Shown here: positions 16,876 through 24,691 of the stretch, in pieces
Layout of the letters: every line of letters starts with the position of its first letter
Numbering within the stretch: position 1 is the first letter of the stretch
Assembly: GCA_963832835.1 (NCBI GenBank)
Contig: CAWHVD010000001.1
Coordinates: 682,001-746,000, forward strand
Source: CAVPKN01 sp963832835
Lineage (GTDB): Bacteria > Chlamydiota > Chlamydiia > Chlamydiales > JAAKFR01
Reading direction: 5' to 3'
Length of the DNA: 64,000 nucleotides
Position numbers and translations under genes: made by a program
The notes under the pieces: model-generated
What the model was told of the DNA's origin: nothing
Database searches by the model: none
The model's input: only the letters and a program-made list of their open reading frames with translations

Positions 16876-16973
16876 AGGGTGACCTCTTTCTGTTAATAGG
16901 AATAATTTTTTAAAGAATAAGAAAAGATAAAAGCAAGGAAGAAATTGATAAAGGTTCAGAAACTGCTTTTTTT

Positions 16974-17050
16974 CATCTCTTCTCCCTGTCTCTGCGCCTC
17001 TGTGTTTAAATCGACAGCAAGATTTAAACACAGAGATAAAGAGAAGGATG
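16974..17050 (-). terminator. Inverted repeat after ribE
   Basis: CTCTGTGTTTAAAT at 16998-17011 pairs perfectly with ATTTAAACACAGAG at 17022-17035, loop CGACAGCAAG, with further pairing of TCTTCTC and GAGAAGGA outside. It separates ribE from the exported protein on the minus strand. There is no U tract, so it is a transcript boundary or processing hairpin rather than a textbook terminator. Confidence 0.4.
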
Positions 17051-17075
17051 AGACGGTCTCTTATAAGGATCGACA

Positions 17076-17666
17076 TCAATGTGAGAGGAGGCGGGAGACT
17101 GTGTCAACAGCCGCCTGAGTGATGGAATCGATTTCGATGTTAACAGAATCACCGGTTTTTTTTTGCCCCAGGGTTGTATGAGAGAGCGTCTCTGGGATCA
17201 AATGAACTGAGAAGTTGTCTTTGTTAACATCTACAAGAGTAAGGCTGATGCCATCGATGGCAATGTATCCCTTTGAAAATAAATATTTCATCCAGTCTTT
17301 AGATCCGCGAAGAGTATAGATATTTTGCTCGATGGAGATGAGGGATGCCGTTCCATAAATATGGCCCGAGAGTAAATGGCCTCCGATTTCATCACCAAAA
17401 CGGGCAGCTCTTTCGAGATTAACACTCCCGTCTTTCTGTATCTCTTTAAGGGTCGTCCGCTCCAGTGTCTCGCCAATCGCCTCAAACCAGATCTGATCTT
17501 GATCGATCATCACGACCGTTTGGCATACGCCATCGATAGAGACACTGGCTCCTCGTTCCAACCCACTCAGAAGCTCAGGTGGAAACCGGACCGCATAACG
17601 GAGTATAGAATTTTTAAATTCTACTTGAACAATCAGCCCTTTTCCCCGCACGATTCCAGTAAACAT
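17076..17666 (-). CDS. ribE: Riboflavin synthase, alpha subunit
   Basis: Converts two 6,7-dimethyl-8-ribityllumazine molecules to riboflavin. The 196 residues hold two lumazine-binding domains: the N-terminal MFTGIVRGKGLI, the first-domain VSIDGVCQTVV, GDEIGGHLLSGHIYGTAS, and the second-domain IAIDGISLTLVDV. It lies divergent from nrdR across 74 bases, the order seen in Chlamydia. Confidence 0.95.
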   Translation of the reverse strand: MFTGIVRGKGLIVQVEFKNSILRYAVRFPPELLSGLERGASVSIDGVCQTVVMIDQDQIWFEAIGETLERTTLKEIQKDGSVNLERAARFGDEIGGHLLSGHIYGTASLISIEQNIYTLRGSKDWMKYLFSKGYIAIDGISLTLVDVNKDNFSVHLIPETLSHTTLGQKKTGDSVNIEIDSITQAAVDTVSRLLSH

Positions 17667-17740
17667 GGGGAAATAGTAGGAAAATGTGGATTTTTTTTCG
17701 ATAAAAAGATAGTATTGACTACCAAATTTTTGGATAAGCG

Positions 17741-18226
17741 ATGAAATGCCCTTTTTGCGCTCACGATGATCTCAAGGTGACCGATTCCCGGAATGCTTTG
17801 GATGCGAATGCAATTCGCAGAAGGCGCGAATGCCTTAAATGCAACCGTCGTTTTACAACTTTTGAAACGATCGAATTGACTATCCAGGTTCTTAAAAGGG
17901 ATGGGCGTTACGAAGATTTTTTAGAGCAAAAACTTATTAATGGATTAGAAGCCGCTTGCCGTCATACTCGAATCAGTCACGATCAAGTGCGTGCATTAGC
18001 TTCTCGAATAACCAGTGAGCTCTTGCAGCAACAGGTGAGAGAGATCTCTACAAAAGAGATTGGCGAAATAATTATGAAATACTTAAAAGGGATGGACACC
18101 ATTGCTTATGTCCGTTTTGCTTGCGTCTATCGCCGGTTTAAGGATATAGGTGAGTTAATGGAAGCGATCCATTCAATAGAATCAAACACACAGTCCAAGG
18201 ACAGGAAGAGTGAAATATGGCATTGA
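17741..18226 (+). CDS. nrdR: Transcriptional repressor NrdR
   Basis: Zinc-finger plus ATP-cone regulator of ribonucleotide reductase genes. The N-terminal MKCPFCAHDDLKVTDSR and CLKCNRRFTTFE supply the four zinc cysteines. The ATP-cone follows with VLKRDGRYEDF and the end of the domain is VRFACVYRRFKDI. Length 161. Overlaps the start of the dksA-like gene by 10 bases. Confidence 0.95.
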   Translation: MKCPFCAHDDLKVTDSRNALDANAIRRRRECLKCNRRFTTFETIELTIQVLKRDGRYEDFLEQKLINGLEAACRHTRISHDQVRALASRITSELLQQQVREISTKEIGEIIMKYLKGMDTIAYVRFACVYRRFKDIGELMEAIHSIESNTQSKDRKSEIWH

Positions 18227-18591
18227 CGAGAGCTAAAGTGGATGAATTCAAAAAACGGCTAGACCAGATGCGTGTCCAGTTGACGCATACTTTAGAAGGG
18301 ACTACCAAAGAAGTAAAACGACCCGATGAATCAACAGGATATTCCCAGCATCAGGCCGATCAAGGAACGGATGATTTTGACCGGACCATCAGCTTAGAAG
18401 TGACCACTAAAGAATACCAATTGCTTAGGCAGATAGAAAGAGCTTTAGAGAAGATCGATGATGAGACCTATGGCATTTGTGACGTAAGCGGAGAAGAGAT
18501 ACCCTTAGCACGCTTAGAAGCTGTTCCTTACGCCACAATGACGGTGAAAGCCCAGGAAAAATTTGAAAAGGGGCTCCTAACAGAGTCATGA
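18217..18591 (+). CDS. dksA: DksA/TraR-family protein lacking the four-cysteine finger
   Basis: DksA proteins enter the RNA polymerase secondary channel and tune transcription. The 124-residue product has the helical N-terminal part, the segment DQGTDDFDRTISLE and the family C-terminal stretch YGICDVSGEEIP. Only one cysteine remains, so the usual C4 zinc site cannot form. It sits between nrdR and lspA as in Chlamydia, overlapping both by a few bases. The symbol follows the chlamydial name; regulatory activity is inferred. Confidence 0.82.
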   Translation: MALTRAKVDEFKKRLDQMRVQLTHTLEGTTKEVKRPDESTGYSQHQADQGTDDFDRTISLEVTTKEYQLLRQIERALEKIDDETYGICDVSGEEIPLARLEAVPYATMTVKAQEKFEKGLLTES

Positions 18592-19112
18592 TGAAGGCAT
18601 ATGCGCGTGTTGCTTGGTTGCTGCTTTTGGGAATGGTCCTGCTATTCTTGGATTTTGTGACCAAGGCTTATGTTTTTCACGTGCTCCCCTTCTATGACTC
18701 ATGTTCAGGGTTGTCTTGCTCCGATTTAATGATTTTTAAAGATTGGGGGGGGGTCGATTTTATGATTACCCTCACAAAAAATACTGGGGCAGCTTGGGGG
18801 TTTTTCTCGAATTTTCAGGTGGCTTTACTGATGGTCCGCATTCTAGTGATTACTGGTATGTTCCTCTTCCTCTTTTTTTGGAACAAGCAACCCGCCCAAA
18901 CGATCCCCATGGTGATAGTCCTGGCAGGAGCATTAGGAAATATCATTGATTTTTTTCTTTATGGATTCGTTGTCGACTTTCTCCACTTCAATCTCTGGGG
19001 ATACCATTTTCCAGTCTTTAATTTTGCAGACACTTGCATTACAATAGGGATTGCGTGGCTTTTTTGTGCCACAGCCCTCATATCTAAGCAGAAGAAATAT
19101 GCAAGTTTCTAG
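18588..19112 (+). CDS. lspA: Lipoprotein signal peptidase
   Basis: Aspartyl peptidase that removes signal peptides from prolipoproteins in the inner membrane. The 174 residues span four membrane helices. Family motifs: KNTGAAWGFFSNF, GNIIDFFLYGFVVDF with the first catalytic Asp, and VFNFADTCITIGI with the second. Its start overlaps the dksA stop in ATGA and its end overlaps the next gene. Confidence 0.95.
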   Translation: MMKAYARVAWLLLLGMVLLFLDFVTKAYVFHVLPFYDSCSGLSCSDLMIFKDWGGVDFMITLTKNTGAAWGFFSNFQVALLMVRILVITGMFLFLFFWNKQPAQTIPMVIVLAGALGNIIDFFLYGFVVDFLHFNLWGYHFPVFNFADTCITIGIAWLFCATALISKQKKYASF

Positions 19113-19785
19113 TCAAGTAGAGCCGCTTCAAGTGTCAAAATGGGTCAAGATTCCCATGCTTTTGGATCTTCATGAGATGGAAGATTTACTCATGAACCAT
19201 ACCCCTCCCTTTAAAATCTATGACGTGCAGAAAATTACTGGTAGCAGTAGTGGAATCTATGAGCCTGTCGATTTTTTGGAAGGTTATGGGCGTTATGTCG
19301 CCTGCCTCAAAAGAGGAGATGTTCCAAATGTGGCTGAATATAACGCTCTTTTTTCGGCTGCATGGAGCATCAATGAAGATGCCTTTGTTTCTATGCCGAC
19401 TCAGGATGGCAGGCGCCTTTTGAAAGCGATAACACCTGTTGTACAGATTCAATTGAATCAGATCCGCTATGCTCCAGAAGAAAAAGTATTTCGTACTCAG
19501 GTTTTTGGTTCCGATACCCTTTGTTGGGGTATCCAGATCGGTTTCCCTCATCTCTTTTTGGATCCTCAAACTTATGAGGCGACCCATACCCGCGCATTCC
19601 CTAATATGTCCCTTTTTTTGGCGATCCAGCGGTGGACTCGCCACCATACAGTCCCTACCCCTTTTGTAGTGCATGATGAAAAAATCAATTCACCGGTACG
19701 GCTAGGCAAAGCTTGTTTCTCTTGGATTACCTCCCATTTCCAACTCAAACAGCAGAACATACAGATCGAGCCCCGACCCTTTTGA
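19099..19785 (+). CDS. Conserved hypothetical protein downstream of lspA
   Basis: A 228-residue soluble protein starting MQVSSQVEPLQ within the end of lspA; the open frame begins at 19051 but the inner Met gives a typical overlap. No motif I can name; the sequence is rich in aromatic residues with a conserved-looking centre (FLEGYGRYVACLKRGDVP, FRTQVFGSDTLCWGIQIGFP, HLFLDPQTYEATHTR). Operon position between lspA and an RNA methyltransferase suggests a chlamydia-specific housekeeping role. Function unknown. Confidence 0.7.
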   Translation: MQVSSQVEPLQVSKWVKIPMLLDLHEMEDLLMNHTPPFKIYDVQKITGSSSGIYEPVDFLEGYGRYVACLKRGDVPNVAEYNALFSAAWSINEDAFVSMPTQDGRRLLKAITPVVQIQLNQIRYAPEEKVFRTQVFGSDTLCWGIQIGFPHLFLDPQTYEATHTRAFPNMSLFLAIQRWTRHHTVPTPFVVHDEKINSPVRLGKACFSWITSHFQLKQQNIQIEPRPF

Positions 19786-19787
19786 AA

Positions 19788-20591
19788 ATGGAAACTCTTA
19801 CAAGCCTACAGAATCCGAAAATCAAGCAAGCGCTCAAATTGTGGAAAAGAGGGGAGCGTGAGGATACCGACCGATTCTTAATCGAAGGGTATCGAGAACT
19901 CTCTCGTGCAGCAGATGCTTGCTTAAATTTTGAAACCCTTTTTGTGTGCAGGCAGCTCTTTTTGGGTAGCAACGAAGAGGCATTAATCCGCAAGCTCGCA
20001 GCTCAAAAAGCAGTGCTCATCCCTTGCAATGAAGCCGTTTTTAGGAAGCTCTCTTATCGTGACCGCCCAGATGGTCTCATTGCCGTGGCTCGCCAGTTTC
20101 ATACAACACTTGCAGATTTAAAAGAGCGCTCTACCCCTTTATATGTAGTTGCAGAAGGAGTGGAAAAGCCTGGCAACTTAGGTACCATTCTCCGTTCTGC
20201 TGATGCAACAGGGGTTGATGGAGTGATTGTGTGTGACCGTCAGACCGATATCCACAATCCCAATGTAGTGAGGGCCAGTGTAGGGACCTTATTCACACTC
20301 CCTGTGGTCGAAGCTGGGGGACAAGAGACCTTTGAGTGGCTTAAAAGCCAAGGGATAGCTATTGTTTCAGCAACACCTTCAGCTCAGCATGTGTTCACAG
20401 ATGTCGATCTTAAGCAGCCCATTGCTATTGTTGTGGGAACAGAACAGTATGGATTGAGCAGATTGTGGATGGATGGAGCGGATATACAAATCCGGATCCC
20501 GATGCTGGGGGTTGCAGACTCTCTTAATGTGGCTATGGCAGCTACTTTGCTTCTTTATGAGGCGGTACGGCAAAGGCGACATGGCTCTTAA
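19788..20591 (+). CDS. SpoU-family RNA 2'-O-methyltransferase (TrmH-like)
   Basis: SPOUT methyltransferase acting on rRNA or tRNA ribose with S-adenosylmethionine. The 267 residues start METLTSLQNPKIKQ (the substrate-binding domain of TsnR/RlmB-like enzymes). The three SpoU motifs are NLGTILRSADATGVDGV, IAIVVGTEQYGLS and MLGVADSLNVAMAATLLLYE. The open frame extends upstream to 19713, but the family starts at 19788. The exact target nucleotide cannot be told. Overlaps the next gene by 11 bases. Confidence 0.88.
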   Translation: METLTSLQNPKIKQALKLWKRGEREDTDRFLIEGYRELSRAADACLNFETLFVCRQLFLGSNEEALIRKLAAQKAVLIPCNEAVFRKLSYRDRPDGLIAVARQFHTTLADLKERSTPLYVVAEGVEKPGNLGTILRSADATGVDGVIVCDRQTDIHNPNVVRASVGTLFTLPVVEAGGQETFEWLKSQGIAIVSATPSAQHVFTDVDLKQPIAIVVGTEQYGLSRLWMDGADIQIRIPMLGVADSLNVAMAATLLLYEAVRQRRHGS

Positions 20592-21234
20592 AGTTCTTTA
20601 TGTCGATAATCACTTGCTTGCTCTTCAAAAACCAGCAGGTCTTTTATGTCAGCCCAATGATACTCCAGACCCATCTTTAGAAGCTCAGGGCAAGGCTTGG
20701 GTGAAGAAACACTTCAAAAAGCCTGGTAATGTGTTTCTTCATGCAGTTCATCGTTTAGATAGGCCAGTTTCAGGAGTTGTACTATTTGCCCGCACGGATA
20801 AAGCTCTCAGTCGCCTCAATGCTTCTATGCGCGCAGGGCACTTTCACAAACTCTATTGGGCCCTAATAGAAGGCTCACTACCCGAAGATGAAGGGGTTTT
20901 GGAGCACCATTTGGTGAAAGAGGAATTTTCCGCTCGCCTAGCAACTGCTAAAGATCAAGATGCAAAAAAATGCCTCTTGAAATACAAGATCATCAAAAAA
21001 AAATCTCGCTTTTCCGTGGTCGAAATTGATTTGCTTACAGGGCGATATCATCAAATCCGTGCCCAATTTGCTGCAATGGGGCATCCCATTGTTGGTGATA
21101 GTAAATATGGGTCTACAGCCTCCCCTAAAACCTTATTTTTGCATCATTTGTCTTTAGAATTCCCCCATCCCGTTACGCATGAGAGGCTCTTGGTAGAAGC
21201 TCCTGTTCCCGCTGCCTGGAATGATTGGCTCTAA
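20581..21234 (+). CDS. RluA-family pseudouridine synthase
   Basis: Isomerises uridine to pseudouridine in structured RNA. Starting at 20581 (MALKVLYVDNHLLALQKPAG) gives 217 residues. The catalytic motif HAVHRLDRPVSGVVLFART carries the active-site Asp. YHQIRAQFAAMGHPIVGD is the C-terminal family signature. There is no S4 RNA-binding domain. The long upstream extension of the frame overlaps the methyltransferase and is not used. The 195 bases after the stop contain nothing recognisable except AT-rich sequence that probably holds the gmhA promoter. Confidence 0.9.
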   Translation: MALKVLYVDNHLLALQKPAGLLCQPNDTPDPSLEAQGKAWVKKHFKKPGNVFLHAVHRLDRPVSGVVLFARTDKALSRLNASMRAGHFHKLYWALIEGSLPEDEGVLEHHLVKEEFSARLATAKDQDAKKCLLKYKIIKKKSRFSVVEIDLLTGRYHQIRAQFAAMGHPIVGDSKYGSTASPKTLFLHHLSLEFPHPVTHERLLVEAPVPAAWNDWL

Positions 21235-21429
21235 ATCTTTTTTGCGCCCTAGACGACGACCGAAGAGGTAAATCTATTTAAATATTTTTGATTGTGAAGG
21301 TTTTTTATTTACAATCTCCGGATGTGCCTAAAATTTAATGTTATGCTCTGTGGTTGGGTTTTGAATGATTTGCTTTTTAAAGCATTTTAACGTATAGTCG
21401 CCAGTAATCATTTTTTTAACGCGTGATAA

Positions 21430-22056
21430 ATGAGATTCCAAAGCAAAATTTTACATGCGGTCAAAGACAGCGTTAGAGCGCTTAAGCAGCTTGAAGAGCC
21501 CCCCGCTGTGTCCTTTATTGAAAAAGGTGCCCTTACAATCGCAGCCTGTTTTCAAGGCGGCGGGAAGTTAATCATTGCCGGCAACGGGGGCAGTCTATGC
21601 GACGCCTCTCATTTTGCTGAAGAATTGACAGGCTTTTTTCGTCACCATCGCAGGGCGCTGCCTGCCATTGCCTTATCAGAACCTGGTCATTTGACATGCG
21701 TGGGTAACGATATCGGGTTCGAGCATGTGTTTTCCCGAGGTGTAGAAGCGTATGGAAAACGGGGCGATCTTTTTGTGGGGCTGACCACGAGCGGAAACTC
21801 CCACAATATTGTTTTGGCTTTTGAAAAAGCTCAAGCGATGGGTTTGTCGACTATGGCTTTTCTCGGTAAAGGGGGAGGGAAGCTTAAAGGACAGGCCGAT
21901 TTAGAATTAATTGTTGATGGATTTGAGACGTCCGATCGGATCCAAGAAGCCCACATGGCAGCGATCCACATCATGATCGAACTTGTAGAAGAGTTGCTCT
22001 TCAATTCCTCAGAAGAGGATCTGCTCAAGCACATCATGACGGCGGTCCGTAAATGA
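21430..22056 (+). CDS. gmhA: Phosphoheptose isomerase (SIS domain)
   Basis: Converts sedoheptulose 7-phosphate to D-glycero-D-manno-heptose 7-phosphate for the LPS core. The 208-residue SIS-domain protein has IIAGNGGSLCDASHFAEELT, VGLTTSGNSHNIVLAFEKA and a C-terminal helix with His residues. The heptose adenylyltransferase elsewhere in the window supports ADP-heptose synthesis. Its stop overlaps what was the native start of lpxK (ATGATGA), now separated from lpxK by an insertion. Confidence 0.9.
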   Translation: MRFQSKILHAVKDSVRALKQLEEPPAVSFIEKGALTIAACFQGGGKLIIAGNGGSLCDASHFAEELTGFFRHHRRALPAIALSEPGHLTCVGNDIGFEHVFSRGVEAYGKRGDLFVGLTTSGNSHNIVLAFEKAQAMGLSTMAFLGKGGGKLKGQADLELIVDGFETSDRIQEAHMAAIHIMIELVEELLFNSSEEDLLKHIMTAVRK

Positions 22057-22059
22057 TGA

Positions 22060-22400
22060 GGGCTCGTAAAGAAATAACTTCCGCACTTGGACTCTGCGAG
22101 ACAAAGCCCAATCGAAGCGAGTGTAGCTCGCATCCGAGCGAGGAGCACCATTCCCAAATCGGGAAGGGCGAGAAGGAGGATCGATTGAGCAAAGTCGTAG
22201 CCAGTCCAAATGCGGAAGTTATACCATTTCCAGAAAATAAAGCCATGAAGTGGCACTGGGTAACATGACAGATTTGGATGATCGTTTCGAAGTCTATGTT
22301 TTTGCACCTAAGCGAGAAAGGATCGTTCAAAAATGGCGTGTTATACAGCGCCAATTTGTGACTTTATTTTCTGGAAATGGTATTATTTCTTTACGAGCCC
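22060..22400. mobile_element. Composite insertion at the lpxK start, with nested MITE
   Basis: Bounded by GGGCTCGTAAAGAAATAA at 22060 and its inverted complement ending at 22400, with TGA directly repeated on both sides (22057-22059 and 22401-22403). The left 160 bases hold a second inverted pair, AACTTCCGCACTTGGACT (22077) against AGTCCAAATGCGGAAGTT (22203). The right half is a full 163-bp MITE. Removing 341 bases plus one TGA restores an uninterrupted gmhA-lpxK junction. Confidence 0.75.
22221..22383 (-). mobile_element. 163-bp MITE-like element, copy 2
   Basis: Full-length copy in the orientation opposite to copy 1, with intact terminal inverted repeats. It lies inside the larger element at lpxK. 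Its sequence is open in the lpxK frame and would encode the new N-terminus of LpxK. Confidence 0.9.
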
Positions 22401-23422
22401 TGAGTGTCAGTTTAGTTCCTTTATGGGCTCTTAGTCAGCTCTACTTGGCCGGAGTACGCCTCAGACATTGGTTGTATGATCGCAAGATTTTGGCACGGCA
22501 GTTTGCCCCCCTACCTGTAGTGAGCATCGGCAATTTGGTAGCCGGAGGCTCTGGGAAAACGCAAGTGGCCTTGATGCTAGCGGGGCAACTGGCGAGCTTC
22601 ATTCCAATTGCAATCCTATCGCGTGGTTACCGTAGCCTTGCTGAACATGCACAGGATCCCTTTCTTGTAGATATCCGAACACAATCGGTGCGTCACGTTG
22701 GAGATGAGCCTTGGCTTCTTGCTTCAAGGCTTATCGATCATGCTGTTTGCGTTGTTGTGGGTAAACGCCGTTTTAAAGGTGCACTCACTGCAAAAAAATG
22801 GGGTGCACGTTTGGTGATTTTGGATGACGGGATGCAGCATCGTGCTCTGCACCGAGATTTTGAAATTGTTGTGATCGATGGCCAAACCGCTTTTGGTTCC
22901 TTTTTACCGAAGGGGAGGCTGCGAGAGGACCCTGCTCGGTTAAAAAATGCGGATATGATCTTTTTCGTAGGCCATCCTGAAGCAAGTCTAGTTAAGGATG
23001 TTTCTAAGTATACACAAGCCCCACAGGTGATTGCACGCATCATTTCCGAAGGTGTTTTTGATCTTCAGGGCGCAGCTCTTGGATCTTTAGAGGGTATAAA
23101 AGTCGGTGTTTTTTGCGGGATCGGTAACCCTGCTCGTTTTGTGAAGACTGTGCAAGAACTAGGTGCACAGGTTGTATCGACCCATTTTTCTCCCGATCAT
23201 CAAATTCCTAGTGAACAAGTATTATACGCTTTTGCAAGCGCTGCCCAAAAAAGTGGCGCCTCATTTTTGATCTGCACGGAAAAAGATAAGGTCAAACTAT
23301 CCTATATGGAATGGCCCATTCCGGTTGCTTGGATTAAAGCAAATCTTCAGCTTGTTCAGAATGGAGAGACTTGGTTGAAGCTGGTCAATGAAATGAAACT
23401 AATAGCAGGTACGGCACCATGA
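22250..23422 (+). CDS. lpxK: Tetraacyldisaccharide 4'-kinase with transposon-derived N-terminus
   Basis: Phosphorylates the lipid A precursor at the 4' position at the inner membrane. The kinase part starts near 22401 (SVSLVPLWALSQLYLAGVRL), with the P-loop VSIGNLVAGGSGKTQVAL, ILSRGYRS, the stretch GDEPWLLA and LDDGMQHRALHRD. The native start ATGATGAGTGTC was split by an insertion, so the only in-frame ATGs now lie inside the MITE (22250, 22265), adding about 50 transposon-encoded residues. A non-ATG start near 22380-22400 cannot be excluded. Its stop overlaps the next start (ATGA). Confidence 0.88.
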   Translation: MALGNMTDLDDRFEVYVFAPKRERIVQKWRVIQRQFVTLFSGNGIISLRALSVSLVPLWALSQLYLAGVRLRHWLYDRKILARQFAPLPVVSIGNLVAGGSGKTQVALMLAGQLASFIPIAILSRGYRSLAEHAQDPFLVDIRTQSVRHVGDEPWLLASRLIDHAVCVVVGKRRFKGALTAKKWGARLVILDDGMQHRALHRDFEIVVIDGQTAFGSFLPKGRLREDPARLKNADMIFFVGHPEASLVKDVSKYTQAPQVIARIISEGVFDLQGAALGSLEGIKVGVFCGIGNPARFVKTVQELGAQVVSTHFSPDHQIPSEQVLYAFASAAQKSGASFLICTEKDKVKLSYMEWPIPVAWIKANLQLVQNGETWLKLVNEMKLIAGTAP

Positions 23423-24666
23423 AGTTATGGAAAAAGATGCTCATTGGAATCGGGGTGGGTATTGGGGCAGGAGTTGTTCTGGGTCCCCATGCACAGTATC
23501 TGAAACCCGTAGGTACAATCTTCTTAGGCCTGCTCAATATGTTGGTTGTGCTCCTTGTTTTCTCGTCCATGACAGTCAGTATTTCTTCTATCAATGATAC
23601 CCGCAAGCTGGGTCGAGTTGGATTAAAGGCTCTTCTCATGTATCTGGGAACAACAGCCATTGCCATTGTGCTCGGGTTAATTGCCGTTCACCTGATCAAT
23701 CCAGGCTTAGGGATCGGGTTGCATCATAGTGGAGAAATCCACATGCAAGAGACCCCTGAAATCATGCATATCCTGATTAACATGGTCCCTTCTAACCCTA
23801 TAGGTGCTCTTGCAAAAGGGAATATTTTGCAGGTGATTGTATTTTCGATTTTCCTTGGTTTGGCCATCAATTTTGCTGGCGAGAAAGGCAAGCCAGTAGC
23901 CCGTGTTCTTGAATCTCTATCCGCCGCCATGTTCTCCATGGCCGGCATTGTGATGAATCTGGCTCCCTATGGAGTCTGCGCTATCATGGCATGGGTGGCA
24001 GGTACATTTGGAGTGGGGATTTTGATTCCACTCCTTAAATTGGTGCTGACGCACTATTTAACTTGCATGGTGCATCTGATCCTAGTCTACGGCGGCATTT
24101 TGGTATTTATGGCAAAATTGCGTATAATGCCTTTTTTTAAAGGGATGAGCGATGCGATGGCAGTTGCAGCTTCCACGGCAAGTACTTCTGTGGCATTGCC
24201 AGCAGCGATGCACTGCGTTGAAGAGAACTTAGGTGTTTCCAAAAATATTTCGAGTTTTGTGCTGCCTCTTGGCACAGCTATCAATATGAATGGAACAGCC
24301 ATTTTTCAGGGAATTGCCGCAGTATTTATTGCCCAGGCCTATGGGATTGAGCTTCCATGGACAAGTCTTCTCTTGCTTGTGGTAACAGCGACCCTATCGT
24401 CATTTGGCGCTGCCGGAATACCGGGAGGTGGACTTTTGACCCTTTCCATCATTTTAGGTTCTGTAGGGCTCCCCTTAGAAGGGATTGCGATTGTGGCGGG
24501 TATTGATAGGATTCGGGATATCATAGGTACTGTCGTCAATCTTTTAGGAGATGCGGTGGTGACAGTGTTCATTGCCAAATCCGAGGGTGAATTGGACGAA
24601 AAGTGCTATAATAGCGAAGTGTATGTGAGTTATCAGGAGTCCTTTGCTAACAAAACACCCATTTAA
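23419..24666 (+). CDS. gltP: Sodium/proton:dicarboxylate or glutamate symporter (DAACS family)
   Basis: Imports glutamate or C4-dicarboxylates with cations. The 415 residues hold about eight helices with the family reentrant-loop motifs: TASTSVALPAAMHCVEENLG, the FVLPLGTAINMNGTAIFQG segment, and GAAGIPGGGLLTLSIIL. Chlamydia has a similar gene beside a 2-oxoacid dehydrogenase E2, the same order as here. Substrate is inferred. Start overlaps the lpxK stop. Confidence 0.9.
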   Translation: MKLWKKMLIGIGVGIGAGVVLGPHAQYLKPVGTIFLGLLNMLVVLLVFSSMTVSISSINDTRKLGRVGLKALLMYLGTTAIAIVLGLIAVHLINPGLGIGLHHSGEIHMQETPEIMHILINMVPSNPIGALAKGNILQVIVFSIFLGLAINFAGEKGKPVARVLESLSAAMFSMAGIVMNLAPYGVCAIMAWVAGTFGVGILIPLLKLVLTHYLTCMVHLILVYGGILVFMAKLRIMPFFKGMSDAMAVAASTASTSVALPAAMHCVEENLGVSKNISSFVLPLGTAINMNGTAIFQGIAAVFIAQAYGIELPWTSLLLLVVTATLSSFGAAGIPGGGLLTLSIILGSVGLPLEGIAIVAGIDRIRDIIGTVVNLLGDAVVTVFIAKSEGELDEKCYNSEVYVSYQESFANKTPI

Positions 24667-24691
24667 TCGGGCGTTAAAAAAGGAGTAGGAA

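Noticed and set aside
22053..22268. Open frame starting at the old lpxK start codon
   Set aside because: It runs into the inserted element and is composed of its inverted repeats; it is a by-product of the insertion, not a gene.
22250..22390. MITE-encoded peptides beginning MALYNTPFLNDPFSL or MALGNMTDLDDRF as genes
   Set aside because: These frames recur at every MITE copy because the element is conserved, and no start signal or conserved protein is evident apart from the lpxK fusion.
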